54,164 nt of DNA, from the NCBI RefSeq assembly GCF_021443865.1, contig NZ_JABUTB010000002.1, positions 67,685-121,848 of the forward strand, written 5' to 3'. Under the pieces are notes generated by a model. It saw only the letters and a list, made by a program, of their open reading frames with translations. It was not told the DNA's origin and did no database searches. Source of the stretch: Clostridium sp. Its GTDB lineage: Bacteria > Bacillota > Clostridia > Clostridiales > Clostridiaceae. Positions 39,959 through 49,910 of this stretch are shown here, one piece after another (within the stretch, counting starts at the first letter, position 1; every line of letters starts with the position of its first letter). The translations under genes and the position numbers were made by a program.

Positions 39959-41017
39959 ATGATCTTATTAAAAAATCTAAACAAAACTTATAGTACTAAA
40001 GCTGGGGAAGTTGAAGCTTTAAAGGATGTAACACTTAATATTAAAGAAGGTGAGATTTATGGAATTATTGGTTTTAGTGGGGCAGGAAAATCCACCTTAG
40101 TAAGATGCATTAATTTCTTAGAAAAGCCAACTAGTGGTGAAGTAATTGTAGATGGAAAGGAACTTAGCACTTTATCTAATAAGGAGCTTAGGACTGAAAG
40201 AAAGAAGATAGGAATGATATTTCAACATTTCAATCTTATGAAATCTAGAACTGTCTTTGAGAATATAGCTTATCCACTTAAGGGAAAGGGATACTCAAAG
40301 GAAGAGATAAATAAAAAGGTAAATGATTTATTAAAATTAGTTGAGCTAGAAGATAAAGCAAAGGTATATCCATCAGAGCTAAGTGGGGGACAAAAGCAAA
40401 GAGTGGGAATAGCAAGGGCTTTAGCAAATGATCCAAAGGTTTTACTTTGTGATGAAGCAACTAGTGCCTTAGATCCTCAAACTACAAAATCCATATTAAG
40501 ACTTCTAAAAGAGGTAAATAAAAAGTTTGGAATAACAATAGTAATAATAACTCACGAAATGCAAGTGGTGAAAGAAATATGTACAAGAGCTGCTGTAATG
40601 GAAAATGGACGAGTTGTTGAAGAAGGGAATATATTTAAAATATTCTCAGAGCCAAAGGAAAATATAACAAAGAACTTTATAGATAGCACTTCATTATTAA
40701 CTAATATTTATGACTTAATTAAAGAAGAATCTTCAGTGGTAGATATAAAGGAAAATGAGAAAATATTAAAACTTAAATATTTAGAAAATAGTACAAGTGA
40801 GCCAATAATTTCAATAGTATCTAGAGAATTCAATGTGGATACAAGCATTATATTTGGGAATATAGAAATAATTCAAGAACAGCCACTTGGAGGGCTTATA
40901 GTAATTATTAGAGGTGAGGAAGCTCAAGTTAATAAGGTTATAGCGTATCTTAAAGAAAATAAAGTAGAAGTGGAGGTAATTAAGGATGGCAGAATTAGTA
41001 CAAAAATTATTGCCTAA
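39959..41017 (+). CDS. metN: Methionine ABC transporter ATP-binding protein
   Basis: 'NKTYSTKAGEVEALKDVTLNIKEGEIYGIIGFSGAGKSTLVRCIN' and C-terminal NIL domain. Confidence 0.94.
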   Translation: MILLKNLNKTYSTKAGEVEALKDVTLNIKEGEIYGIIGFSGAGKSTLVRCINFLEKPTSGEVIVDGKELSTLSNKELRTERKKIGMIFQHFNLMKSRTVFENIAYPLKGKGYSKEEINKKVNDLLKLVELEDKAKVYPSELSGGQKQRVGIARALANDPKVLLCDEATSALDPQTTKSILRLLKEVNKKFGITIVIITHEMQVVKEICTRAAVMENGRVVEEGNIFKIFSEPKENITKNFIDSTSLLTNIYDLIKEESSVVDIKENEKILKLKYLENSTSEPIISIVSREFNVDTSIIFGNIEIIQEQPLGGLIVIIRGEEAQVNKVIAYLKENKVEVEVIKDGRISTKIIA

Positions 41018-41666
41018 TGCAATAACAAAGCTACCAGAAATTTATAATGCTACTTTGGACACTTTACTTATGATTTTAGTGGCAGGTGGTATCTCCTTCT
41101 TTATAGGAATTCTATTAGGAGTAGTTTTAGTTGTAACTAAGAAAGGAAATATACTAGAAAATAAAGCTATATATTATGTTCTAGAAAAAATAATAAATAT
41201 TACAAGATCAATTCCATTTATTATTTTACTAGCAGCAGCAATTCCACTAACAAGATTAATAGTAGGAACTGCCATTGGAACAAAGGGCTCCTTTGTGCCA
41301 CTAGTATTAGGAACTATTCCCTTCTTTGCAAGGCAAATAGAAAGTGCTTTATCAGAGGTTGATAAGGGAATAATAGAAGCAGCAGAAGCCATGGGGTCAT
41401 CACCTTTTGAAATAATTTTTAGAGTTTATTTAAAAGAAAGTATACCTAATATAGTAAGGGCAACCACTATAACCTTTGTAAGTTTAGTAGGACTAACAGC
41501 TATGGCAGGATCAGTAGGGGGCGGGGGCCTTGGTGATTTAGCTATAAGATATGGATATCAAAGATATCAAGTAGATATTACCTTTGTAACTGTAATAATA
41601 CTACTTATTTTTGTAAATATAATTCAAGGGGCAGGAAATATAATAATTAAAAAAACAACACATTAA
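40986..41666 (+). CDS. metI: Methionine ABC transporter permease
   Basis: 'LDTLLMILVAGGISFFIGILLG', 'ITRSIPFIILLAAAIPLTRLIVGTAIG'; overlaps metN. Confidence 0.94.
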   Translation: MAELVQKLLPNAITKLPEIYNATLDTLLMILVAGGISFFIGILLGVVLVVTKKGNILENKAIYYVLEKIINITRSIPFIILLAAAIPLTRLIVGTAIGTKGSFVPLVLGTIPFFARQIESALSEVDKGIIEAAEAMGSSPFEIIFRVYLKESIPNIVRATTITFVSLVGLTAMAGSVGGGGLGDLAIRYGYQRYQVDITFVTVIILLIFVNIIQGAGNIIIKKTTH

Positions 41667-41700
41667 GCAATAAGCAATAAATGAAAAGGAGAGTTTAAAT

Positions 41701-42531
41701 ATGAAAACAAAGAAATTATTAAATCTTATATTATCAGGAGTATTAATTTTATCATTAGCAGGCTGTGGGGTAGCAGAAGCTAAGGAATCTAAAGAGGAAA
41801 ACAAGGTTATTAAAATTGGATTAGTTGGGGAAAATACAGACCAATGGGAACCTGTAATAAAGAAACTTGGGGAAGAAGGTATAAAATTAGAACTTGTAAC
41901 TTTTTCAGATTATAGTCAGCCTAATCAAGCTTTAGCAGATAAAGAAATAGATTTGAATTCCTTCCAGCACTATGCTTTCTTAAATAAGGACATTGAAGAT
42001 AGAGGCTTTGATTTATCAGTTATAGGGGAAACAATAATTGCTCCTCTTGGAGTTTATTCAAATAAAATAAAATCCTTAGATGAATTAAAGGATGGGGATT
42101 CTATTGCAATACCTAGTGATGCAACTAATGGAGGAAGATCTCTTAAAGTGTTAGAAACAGCAGGAGTTATAAAGGTAAATGAAGCAGCAGGATATACACC
42201 AACTTTAAGTGATATTACTGAAAATCCTAAAAATATAAAATTTGTAGAAGTGGAAGCTGCACAAACACCAAGATTATTAGATGATGTAGCTGCTGCATTT
42301 ATAAATGGTGGACACGCTGTTGATGCAGGATTCTATCCAAGTTCAGATGCTATATATTTAGAAAAAACTAGTGAAGGTAGTGACAATCCATATATTAATA
42401 TAATTGTTGCAAGAACAGAAGATAAGGATAATGAAACTTATAAAAAAGTTGTAGATGCATATAGAACTGAGGAAGTAGCAAATGTAATAAAAGAACAATA
42501 TAAGGGTGCTTATTTACCAACTTGGAAATAG
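41701..42531 (+). CDS. metQ: Methionine-binding lipoprotein
   Basis: Lipobox 'LSLAGCGV'; NLPA-family 'DLNSFQHYAFLNKDIEDRGFDLSVIGETIIAPLGVYSNKIKS'. Confidence 0.95.
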   Translation: MKTKKLLNLILSGVLILSLAGCGVAEAKESKEENKVIKIGLVGENTDQWEPVIKKLGEEGIKLELVTFSDYSQPNQALADKEIDLNSFQHYAFLNKDIEDRGFDLSVIGETIIAPLGVYSNKIKSLDELKDGDSIAIPSDATNGGRSLKVLETAGVIKVNEAAGYTPTLSDITENPKNIKFVEVEAAQTPRLLDDVAAAFINGGHAVDAGFYPSSDAIYLEKTSEGSDNPYINIIVARTEDKDNETYKKVVDAYRTEEVANVIKEQYKGAYLPTWK

Positions 42532-42549
42532 CAAAAGGAGGGGCAACTA

Positions 42550-43719
42550 ATGAGTATAAAGGATTATGTATTAAAGGAAAAAGATTATATTATTTCTCTA
42601 AGAAGAGAATTTCATAAATATCCAGAGGTTAGTTTAAAGGAATATAAAACAGCAAAAAAAATTGAAGAGGAATTAGATAAATTAAATATTCCTCATAAGA
42701 GAGTTGGGGAAACAGGGGTTTTAGGAATAATAAAAGGTAATACTGAAACAAATAAAGTAATAGCTTTAAGAGCAGATATTGATGCTCTTAAAGTTCCAGA
42801 TGATAAAGATGTAGAATATAAATCACAAAATGAAGGATATCATCATGCTTGTGGTCATGATGCTCATACATCTAGTCTTTTAGGAGCAGCAAAGATATTA
42901 AAGGAAAGAGAATCAGAATTAAAGGGAGAAGTAAGATTATTTTTCCAACAAGCAGAAGAAATTGGACAAGGTGCAAAGATATTTATTCAAGAAGGGGCAT
43001 TAGATGGAGTGGAAGTAATACTTGGGGCACATGTATCCTCTCATTTAGATGTTGGACAAGTATCAGTAACAAGTGGACCTATAGCTGCTTCTTGTGATTA
43101 TTTTAAAATAATAGTTAAAGGAAAAGGAGGCCATGTATCTGTACCACATTTATCAGTAGATGCCTTATATATTGCAAGTCAAATTGTATTAAATCTACAA
43201 TCAATAGTAAGTAGACAAACAGATCCTGTTGATACAGTAGTTGTGGGGGTAGGTGTAATTAGTGGGGGAACAATTTATAATGCAGTAGCTGAAGAGGTTG
43301 TACTAAAGGGAACTACAAGAACCTTCTCCTTTGAAACAAGGGAAAAGACTAATAAAAATGTAGAGAAAATAGCAAAATCCATTGGAGAAATATATGGAGC
43401 AGAAGTGTCAGTAGAATTTAAAGATTATGCATCACCACTTATAAATGATGAAAAAGTTAGTAAAGAAGTAGCAGGTATAGCTAACACTATTGTGGGTGAA
43501 GAAAATGTAATAACTAACGCTCCAAAGAGATTAGGAGCAGATGACTTTGCAGAATTCCTAATAGAAGTACCAGGCACATATATTCATGTAGGAACTAGGA
43601 ATTCATGTAACTCAAATACTGCTGCAGAGCATCATAATCATTTATTTGATGTAGATGAAGAAGGACTTCTTGTAACAACAAATATAGAAGTAGATTATGT
43701 ACTAAGTAAGCTACTGTAA
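42550..43719 (+). CDS. M20-family amidohydrolase
   Basis: 'LRREFHKYPEVSLKEYKTAKKIEEEL', 'YHHACGHDAHTSSLLGAA', 'RLGADDFAEFL'. Confidence 0.94.
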   Translation: MSIKDYVLKEKDYIISLRREFHKYPEVSLKEYKTAKKIEEELDKLNIPHKRVGETGVLGIIKGNTETNKVIALRADIDALKVPDDKDVEYKSQNEGYHHACGHDAHTSSLLGAAKILKERESELKGEVRLFFQQAEEIGQGAKIFIQEGALDGVEVILGAHVSSHLDVGQVSVTSGPIAASCDYFKIIVKGKGGHVSVPHLSVDALYIASQIVLNLQSIVSRQTDPVDTVVVGVGVISGGTIYNAVAEEVVLKGTTRTFSFETREKTNKNVEKIAKSIGEIYGAEVSVEFKDYASPLINDEKVSKEVAGIANTIVGEENVITNAPKRLGADDFAEFLIEVPGTYIHVGTRNSCNSNTAAEHHNHLFDVDEEGLLVTTNIEVDYVLSKLL

Positions 43720-43723
43720 AAAA

Positions 43724-43762
43724 TTGGTCCCCTGGGGAAATTCTATTTCCCCAGGGGACCAA
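43724..43762. terminator. GC-rich bidirectional hairpin terminator
   Basis: ttggtcccctggggaaa-ttcta-tttccccaggggaccaa, 17-bp perfect stem. Confidence 0.85.
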
Positions 43763-43890
43763 AAACTGGAAAAAAGCTGCCACACAATACCTTACAAATA
43801 CTTTGTGACAGCAGCATATCATCCCTAGTGGGGGAGATGTGCCATTATATAATGAAGTTACACTTAGTATGTGTAATTATAATTTATTTA

Positions 43891-45117
43891 TTAATTAATA
43901 ATTCTCTTTGCAGATGTTATATTGCTTAAATTTATTGGTTGTATTCTTACATAATCTCCTGTGTTAGGGGCATGAAGTATATAACCTCCATCAATATAGA
44001 AAGCCACATGAGTAGCTGGGCTTCCCCAAAATACTAAGTCACCTGTTCTAAGCTCAGATAAACTTACATCTGTTCCAAAGTTTTGTTGGTCTTGAGATAC
44101 TCTTGGAAGATAATATCCAAATTGTTTATAGCAATATTGGACTAATCCAGAGCAATCAAATCCATTAGGAGTTGTACCACCCCAAACATATGGAACACCT
44201 TGGAATTGACTAGCATAAGCCACAATTTCAGAAGCAGAATAGCTACTTATTGGATAGTTTGTACTTTCATTTTCTTCATAGCTACCTCTATTTGGTTCAA
44301 TAGAATTACTTTTCGAACTGTCTTGAGAAGATTCTTGTCTTTTAGATTCTTCCTCTGCTTGTATTCTAGCTTCCTCTTGTCTTTGTTTTTCAAGTTCAGC
44401 TTGAACTCTTTGCTCTTCTAATTCAGCAGTTATACTTGAAACAGCTGCTTTTTCACTTTCTATTTTTTCAGATAAATTAGCTTGAATTATATTTAATTCA
44501 CTTAATTTTTCTTGTTGTTCATTCTGCATAGATGTCATATCATCAACAATAGATTTTGCTTCATTATTAGCTGCCTCTAATTCCATTTTCTTTACTTCTA
44601 AGGCTTCTTCTTCATTTATTAAATCTTTTTTTAGTTTATCTAATTCTTCTATATTCTTTTTGCTAGAATTAACTAAAGCAGAGTAGTTATAAAAATTATA
44701 GGCTGCATCAAATACATTATCAGATTTAAAAATAACATCAACATAAGATAATTCCCCGAATTTGTACATGCTACGTACAAATACATTCTTATTAGCTTCT
44801 CTTTTTGCTATTTCTTCAGTGTATTGATCAATTTTTAGTTTACTTTCATGTATAGAGTTATTAATTACACTTATTTCTTCTTCAAGGGCAGCTTGTCTAT
44901 ACATTGCAGCTTCTATTTTGCTATCTAATTCTTGAATAGAGAGTCTTAATTCTTCTGATTGAGCTTCATAGGTACTTAATTTATAAGTATCTTCTTTTAT
45001 ACTTTCATTGTATTCCTGTAGCTGTTGCTGAAGTGGGTCTGCAATAGCTATTTTATCTTGAGTAGAAATTAATAAAATAATTATTAAGACTAAGGATAGT
45101 CTTGATTTATATTTCAT
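43891..45117 (-). CDS. NlpC/P60 (C40) cell-wall hydrolase with N-terminal coiled coil
   Basis: Signal peptide, PcsB-like coiled coil, 'GVPYVWGGTTPNGFDCSGLVQYCYKQFGYYLPRVSQDQ...GDLVFWGSPATHVAFYI'. Confidence 0.95.
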   Translation of the reverse strand: MKYKSRLSLVLIIILLISTQDKIAIADPLQQQLQEYNESIKEDTYKLSTYEAQSEELRLSIQELDSKIEAAMYRQAALEEEISVINNSIHESKLKIDQYTEEIAKREANKNVFVRSMYKFGELSYVDVIFKSDNVFDAAYNFYNYSALVNSSKKNIEELDKLKKDLINEEEALEVKKMELEAANNEAKSIVDDMTSMQNEQQEKLSELNIIQANLSEKIESEKAAVSSITAELEEQRVQAELEKQRQEEARIQAEEESKRQESSQDSSKSNSIEPNRGSYEENESTNYPISSYSASEIVAYASQFQGVPYVWGGTTPNGFDCSGLVQYCYKQFGYYLPRVSQDQQNFGTDVSLSELRTGDLVFWGSPATHVAFYIDGGYILHAPNTGDYVRIQPINLSNITSAKRIIN

Positions 45118-45178
45118 TTTTTCACCCCTCTTTATTATCTAAAGCAGATAAATTCTAAAAATTTATTAAATAAATAGA

Positions 45179-45205
45179 CAAAGGCAGTCCTTTAGACTGC
45201 CTTTG
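45179..45205. terminator. Rho-independent hairpin
   Basis: caaaggcagtc-cttta-gactgcctttg. Confidence 0.8.
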
Positions 45206-45422
45206 CTTATATAGAATCATAATAATTAATTTCTTTAGTCTTTACTAACATAGCTTCAACTCTGGTAGATGATTCAATATTAGCAGTTCTAATATAAATT
45301 TATTTTTTTAATGAAATAATAAGAAAATATAACTTGTAAAATTAATATAATTATTGTTAATAATTTGTATACTTATAGTCTACCACTTATTGAAAAATAA
45401 TACAAGAATAAGGATGTTTAAT

Positions 45423-46448
45423 TTAAATATGGTAATAGTCATTTTCTATTATTTTTAGTTTTTCTATATCTTTATAAAGATCCATATATTCTAAATGTTC
45501 CTTTGAACCATTTATTAGGTTTATCTTAGTAGGACCAATAAATAAATATAGACCTTCAGTTTTAATAACATTAAGAGTAAGGTTATCAAAAATAGCTCCT
45601 AATCCTCTTATTGAAAACAATAAAGTAGTATCATGACTTTGCTTTCCATCTACAAGGTAATAAACATTTATTCTATCAGGCTTTTCTTCAATTCCAAACT
45701 TATCTTCCCAGTTACTTGGAAAGTTTATTGAAATTCCTATATCTTCATTTTCATAAAGATAAGTATCATCATTTTGCTTAATTAAATCATTATTAGGTAT
45801 TAAAGGATACCTTGTAAAATTATATTTTCCAATGAAAAAGCTAGAAATAAAGGATAATAAAATAGTAAATATAAAAATAGCATATAACTTTTTATTTCTA
45901 TTCTTTAACCTTTTAAATTCATCTTTTACAATAAGAGAATTATTTTCATTAATAAGTAATGCTAGAAATTCTTCTAAGGAAATAGGCAAAGCAGTTTTTG
46001 GGATAAAGGGAGACACCTTTGAATTTTTAACAGATAAGATTAATCCATGTTTTAAAAGAATAATATTATCAATTTCACTTAATTTAATTTTCATAGAACT
46101 AAATTCATTTTCTCTTATTAAATAACCATCTTCTATAGTAAAGTAAAAGGTACTTTCAATATCACAAAATAATTTAGTGTTTTTTATTGCTCTCTTTCTT
46201 CTTAATTTAATTATTAGTAAAAATAATAAAAGAAGAAGGGCAGAAAATACAATAATAAACGGGATTAAATAAGGAAGATATCTATAATCTTCAGATAATA
46301 TATAAGTAATTAAGGAAAATGCAAGTATTAAATAAGGAGCTAAAATGGTCTTTAGGTATAGAGTAATAACTGGAGAGGTTGTATTTAAATACCTAAAATA
46401 CTCTCTGAAGCTAATTCTATAATCACTTGGCTTATATTCAAATTCCAT
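45423..46448 (-). CDS. YcxB-like membrane protein with extra C-terminal TM and extracytoplasmic domain
   Basis: N-terminal two-TM/YcxB-like core, third TM, then 'YENEDIGISINFPSNWEDKFGIEEKPDRINVYYLV'. Confidence 0.55.
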   Translation of the reverse strand: MEFEYKPSDYRISFREYFRYLNTTSPVITLYLKTILAPYLILAFSLITYILSEDYRYLPYLIPFIIVFSALLLLLFLLIIKLRRKRAIKNTKLFCDIESTFYFTIEDGYLIRENEFSSMKIKLSEIDNIILLKHGLILSVKNSKVSPFIPKTALPISLEEFLALLINENNSLIVKDEFKRLKNRNKKLYAIFIFTILLSFISSFFIGKYNFTRYPLIPNNDLIKQNDDTYLYENEDIGISINFPSNWEDKFGIEEKPDRINVYYLVDGKQSHDTTLLFSIRGLGAIFDNLTLNVIKTEGLYLFIGPTKINLINGSKEHLEYMDLYKDIEKLKIIENDYYHI

Positions 46449-46951
46449 TATTTAATCCTCCTTACCTTAATATATTTTTCAATATCATTAATTAATTCTT
46501 CTGCATCAACATCAAAGAATTTTAAATAAAATAAGTTTCCAGGTAGTCCAATAAGCTTATAATGCAATCTTAAACTATCATTATCTACAATAACATTACT
46601 TACTGCTTTCCAGTTAATATGTTTTGATACATCAGCACTTTCAAAATAAATTCCTTCTTCAGCAAAGGAGATATTTACTTCGTCATTAGGCACAGAAGTT
46701 AATAACTTTTTACATTCATTTCTGTAAGATACAAGGAATATAAAGAATTCTAATAATAAAGTTAAGGTAATTATAGATGAGAGGATTTCCATTTGTAACT
46801 CTAAAGCTTTTAATACTATGATTGATAATAAAAACAAACCAATATTAACTATAAAAACAAGAGTTAAACTACCCTTTAAGAGAGTTTTCTTAATATATCT
46901 TTTATAAGTAATTTCAAAATCAGCATTATTAGTTAATTTATAATAATACAT
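46448..46951 (-). CDS. YcxB-like protein
   Basis: Two TM helices then 'ISFAEEGIYFESADVSKHINWKAVSNVIVDNDSLRLHY'; start overlaps the neighbour's region, likely one operon. Confidence 0.6.
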   Translation of the reverse strand: MYYYKLTNNADFEITYKRYIKKTLLKGSLTLVFIVNIGLFLLSIIVLKALELQMEILSSIITLTLLLEFFIFLVSYRNECKKLLTSVPNDEVNISFAEEGIYFESADVSKHINWKAVSNVIVDNDSLRLHYKLIGLPGNLFYLKFFDVDAEELINDIEKYIKVRRIK

Positions 46952-47173
46952 TTAGTTTCTCCTTTATAATTTTATTTCCTTTATTATACAGGAAAGTAGG
47001 GGGAATATAAACAATTTAAGTAAATGTAAATTATTGCACCCCAGGGGACCAAATATTTACATAATTATATTTATGGATTAAAATGGATTTAATATATACT
47101 TTTTATGGAAAATATTTTGATAATTCAGTAAAAGTATTAAAGAAAAGAATTAGAAAAATAGGGGAGAATTAAT

Positions 47174-48145
47174 ATGAGCAATAATAATTTGAAAAGTACT
47201 GAGGGCTATTTTTCTACAAAGAAACTAATATATATTTTAATTACAAATATATATTTTTTAATAGCAATATCACCTTTTTTAATATACTGCCTAGCTTTAG
47301 GAAATGACATATCTATTTACATTGTAGCCATTTTAGCAGTTATAGTAGGACCAGCTATATCAACAGTATTTTCAGTACTAGGTAGAGTTATTAAGGGAAA
47401 AGAAACTAATGCTCCTCAGGATTTTTTATACTTCTATAAATTAAACTTCCTACAAGGAATACTTGCAGGAGCAATAATAAGTGCAATATTATTAGTTGCT
47501 TACTTAGATATGGGATACTTCCTTAAAATGGGAGTAAATAAAATTTTATACTTATTTATTGTAATTAAAGGATTCATATTGGCAGTTAGCCTTTATGTTT
47601 TTCCAATTATAGCTAGAATTAGTGCTAAAACCTTAGATGTTTTTAAACTAGCTATAGAATATACAATAAAAAAGTTTTATTTATCATTAACAATGATAAC
47701 AATAGTGATAGCATTTTTATTTGCAGTAAAACTATTAAAAATATCATTGATTTCATTATTATTTGGACCAGTTGTTATAGCATATATAATATTATTATTA
47801 GAGAAAAACATACTAATAGATGCAGAGGAAATCCTAAAGGATAAATATAAGGAAATACTAAAAAATGAAGAAATTAAGAAATTAGAAAATAGACAATTTA
47901 ATGAAGATGAATATGTACAAGAGATGGTTAATATAGAATTAATAGATAATGAATATTTAGAAAATGAATATTTAGAAAATGAATATTTTGAGGATGAGTA
48001 TTTGGAGAATGAATATTTTGAGGATGAGTATTTGGAAAATGAATATTTTGAGGATGAGTGCTTTGAAGAGGAATTAATTGAAGATGAAGATTTTGCAAAT
48101 AAAGAAATAAAAATAGAAGATGAATATTTAAAAAAAAATAAATAG
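47174..48145 (+). CDS. YesL/DUF624-like membrane protein with acidic/aromatic repeat tail
   Basis: 'GPAISTVFSVLGRVIKGKETNAPQDFLYFYKLNFLQG' resembles YesL; tail (NEYLENEYFEDEYLE)n. Confidence 0.65.
   Translation: MSNNNLKSTEGYFSTKKLIYILITNIYFLIAISPFLIYCLALGNDISIYIVAILAVIVGPAISTVFSVLGRVIKGKETNAPQDFLYFYKLNFLQGILAGAIISAILLVAYLDMGYFLKMGVNKILYLFIVIKGFILAVSLYVFPIIARISAKTLDVFKLAIEYTIKKFYLSLTMITIVIAFLFAVKLLKISLISLLFGPVVIAYIILLLEKNILIDAEEILKDKYKEILKNEEIKKLENRQFNEDEYVQEMVNIELIDNEYLENEYLENEYFEDEYLENEYFEDEYLENEYFEDECFEEELIEDEDFANKEIKIEDEYLKKNK
47948..48060 (+). repeat. In-frame tandem repeat, about 30-bp unit
   Basis: gaatattttgaggatgagtatttgga(g/a)aat repeated, preceded by gaatatttagaaaat units. Confidence 0.9.
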
Positions 48146-48193
48146 AATGTATAATTTATATATAAGGAAAAATATGGTTAAGAAGGTGAAGTA

Positions 48194-48940
48194 ATGAAAA
48201 TTACAAAAATTCTATTTCTTTTTATATTAAGTTTATTATTAATTGGATGTAATAAAAATACTAAGAGTATTATAGAAAAGGATACTAATACTAAAAAAGT
48301 AAGTGAAAATAATAGTGATACCAATAAAAATATAGAAAAAAATACTGATATGAAAAATACTATAGTTAAAAAAAATGAAGTTAATATTGAGGATAACTCT
48401 AAGAATATTATTGATTTAGAATTAAGAAATAGTACTATTGCAAAGGTTTATTCAGAAGCAATTAACTCAGTTAAAGACTTCTCAGAAAAAAACTCCTTAG
48501 AATTAATATTCGAAGAACCAATAGAACATAGAATTAGTAGAATGGCTCACTTTGGTAACACATCAATCTTATTACAAGATTTACAAGCATTAGGAGCAGA
48601 AACCGTAAGCTATTTTACTGATGAAGATATACTAAATGTAGAGTTGAGTATTGTAGAAGATGATAACACTTATTCACATATAGCTTATAAAGCATCAATT
48701 GCAAATATAAATAAAGACTTTAATTTTATGGAATCAAAGCTAAATGAATTTAGAAGTATGTTAGTAGATAAGAATGAATTGAATTTTGATAATATAAATA
48801 AATATATTGAAGATATGCTTAATAATAACTTAGAAGGAGATGCCTTATTTTTTAATAAGATAGATGATGATAGATATGAGAGTATTAGGATTAAAAATAA
48901 TAATTGTTATTATAAATTAATATATAATCCAAAGCTTTAA
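48194..48940 (+). CDS. Hypothetical lipoprotein
   Basis: Signal peptide and lipobox 'LLLIGCNKN'; Asn/Lys-rich linker. Confidence 0.7.
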   Translation: MKITKILFLFILSLLLIGCNKNTKSIIEKDTNTKKVSENNSDTNKNIEKNTDMKNTIVKKNEVNIEDNSKNIIDLELRNSTIAKVYSEAINSVKDFSEKNSLELIFEEPIEHRISRMAHFGNTSILLQDLQALGAETVSYFTDEDILNVELSIVEDDNTYSHIAYKASIANINKDFNFMESKLNEFRSMLVDKNELNFDNINKYIEDMLNNNLEGDALFFNKIDDDRYESIRIKNNNCYYKLIYNPKL

Positions 48941-49103
48941 ATCAGTGAATAACATATATTTACTTGAAAATTCCAGATTTAATAAAAGAAATAATATAAT
49001 ATTTAAGACTTTAAATTACCACTGAATGGTATTTTAAGGTCTTTTAATTTTCCATATGTATTATATAATAGTAATAAGTAGAATTAAAGCAAAGGAGAAA
49101 AAC

Positions 49104-49907
49104 ATGAATAATAAGGGAATAGTATTTTTTGATGTAGACGGAACCCTAATAGATTGGACAAAAAAGATATACGATCCAACTGAAAGAACAAAGCTAGCTA
49201 TAGAAAAGCTAAGAGAAAATGGCTACTTAACAGTATTAGCAACAGGGAGGCCAATGAATTCAGTTCATAAAGGATTATTAGATTTGGGCTTAAATGGATA
49301 TGTTGCTTCAAATGGTGCTTATTTAGAAATAAATAATAAAGTATTATTTAATGAAACTTTAAACAATGATGAACTTAAAGAATTATTAGATTTCCTAGAA
49401 GAGAACAATGTAGTTTATATGCTTGAAGGACAAGAATACAACTATGTTTTAGATATTGGAAATGAAAAGCTATCAAGCTTTCTAGAAGCAGCTAATTTAG
49501 ATAAAAACAATTTTAGAGAAGATTGGGACAAAGATACTGTTAAAGTTAACAAGATTATAGCTATAGCCTATGACGGAAATTCCTTCAATTTAGTTTTCGA
49601 AAAATTCAAAGAAAAAGATTATGCTTTTATGTCAAACCAAAGCAATGGTGGCGTTTTCGAAATATACAAAGCTAAATATACAAAAGGATATGGAATTGAA
49701 CAGTTATTAAATTTATTAGACATAAGTAAAGATAAAGCCTATGCCTTTGGAGATGGTGAAAATGACATAGAGATGTTCCAAGTAGTAAAATACGGAATAG
49801 CAATGGGAGATTACCATGAAAGATTAAAAAAATATGCCTATGATTTAACAGAAAATGTAGAAAATGAAGGAATAGAAAAAGGACTGAAAAGATTAGGACT
49901 AATATAA
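49104..49907 (+). CDS. HAD-superfamily Cof-type phosphatase
   Basis: 'IVFFDVDGTLIDW', 'YAFGDGENDIEMFQVVKYGIAMGD'; ATG at 49104 follows aaaggagaaa, ORF-track start is upstream of the RBS. Confidence 0.93.
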   Translation: MNNKGIVFFDVDGTLIDWTKKIYDPTERTKLAIEKLRENGYLTVLATGRPMNSVHKGLLDLGLNGYVASNGAYLEINNKVLFNETLNNDELKELLDFLEENNVVYMLEGQEYNYVLDIGNEKLSSFLEAANLDKNNFREDWDKDTVKVNKIIAIAYDGNSFNLVFEKFKEKDYAFMSNQSNGGVFEIYKAKYTKGYGIEQLLNLLDISKDKAYAFGDGENDIEMFQVVKYGIAMGDYHERLKKYAYDLTENVENEGIEKGLKRLGLI

Positions 49908-49910
49908 ATA

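Noticed and set aside
40278-40460. Minus-strand ORF inside metN, and similar antisense ORFs inside other genes
   Set aside because: Shadow ORFs of conserved coding sequence with no independent support.
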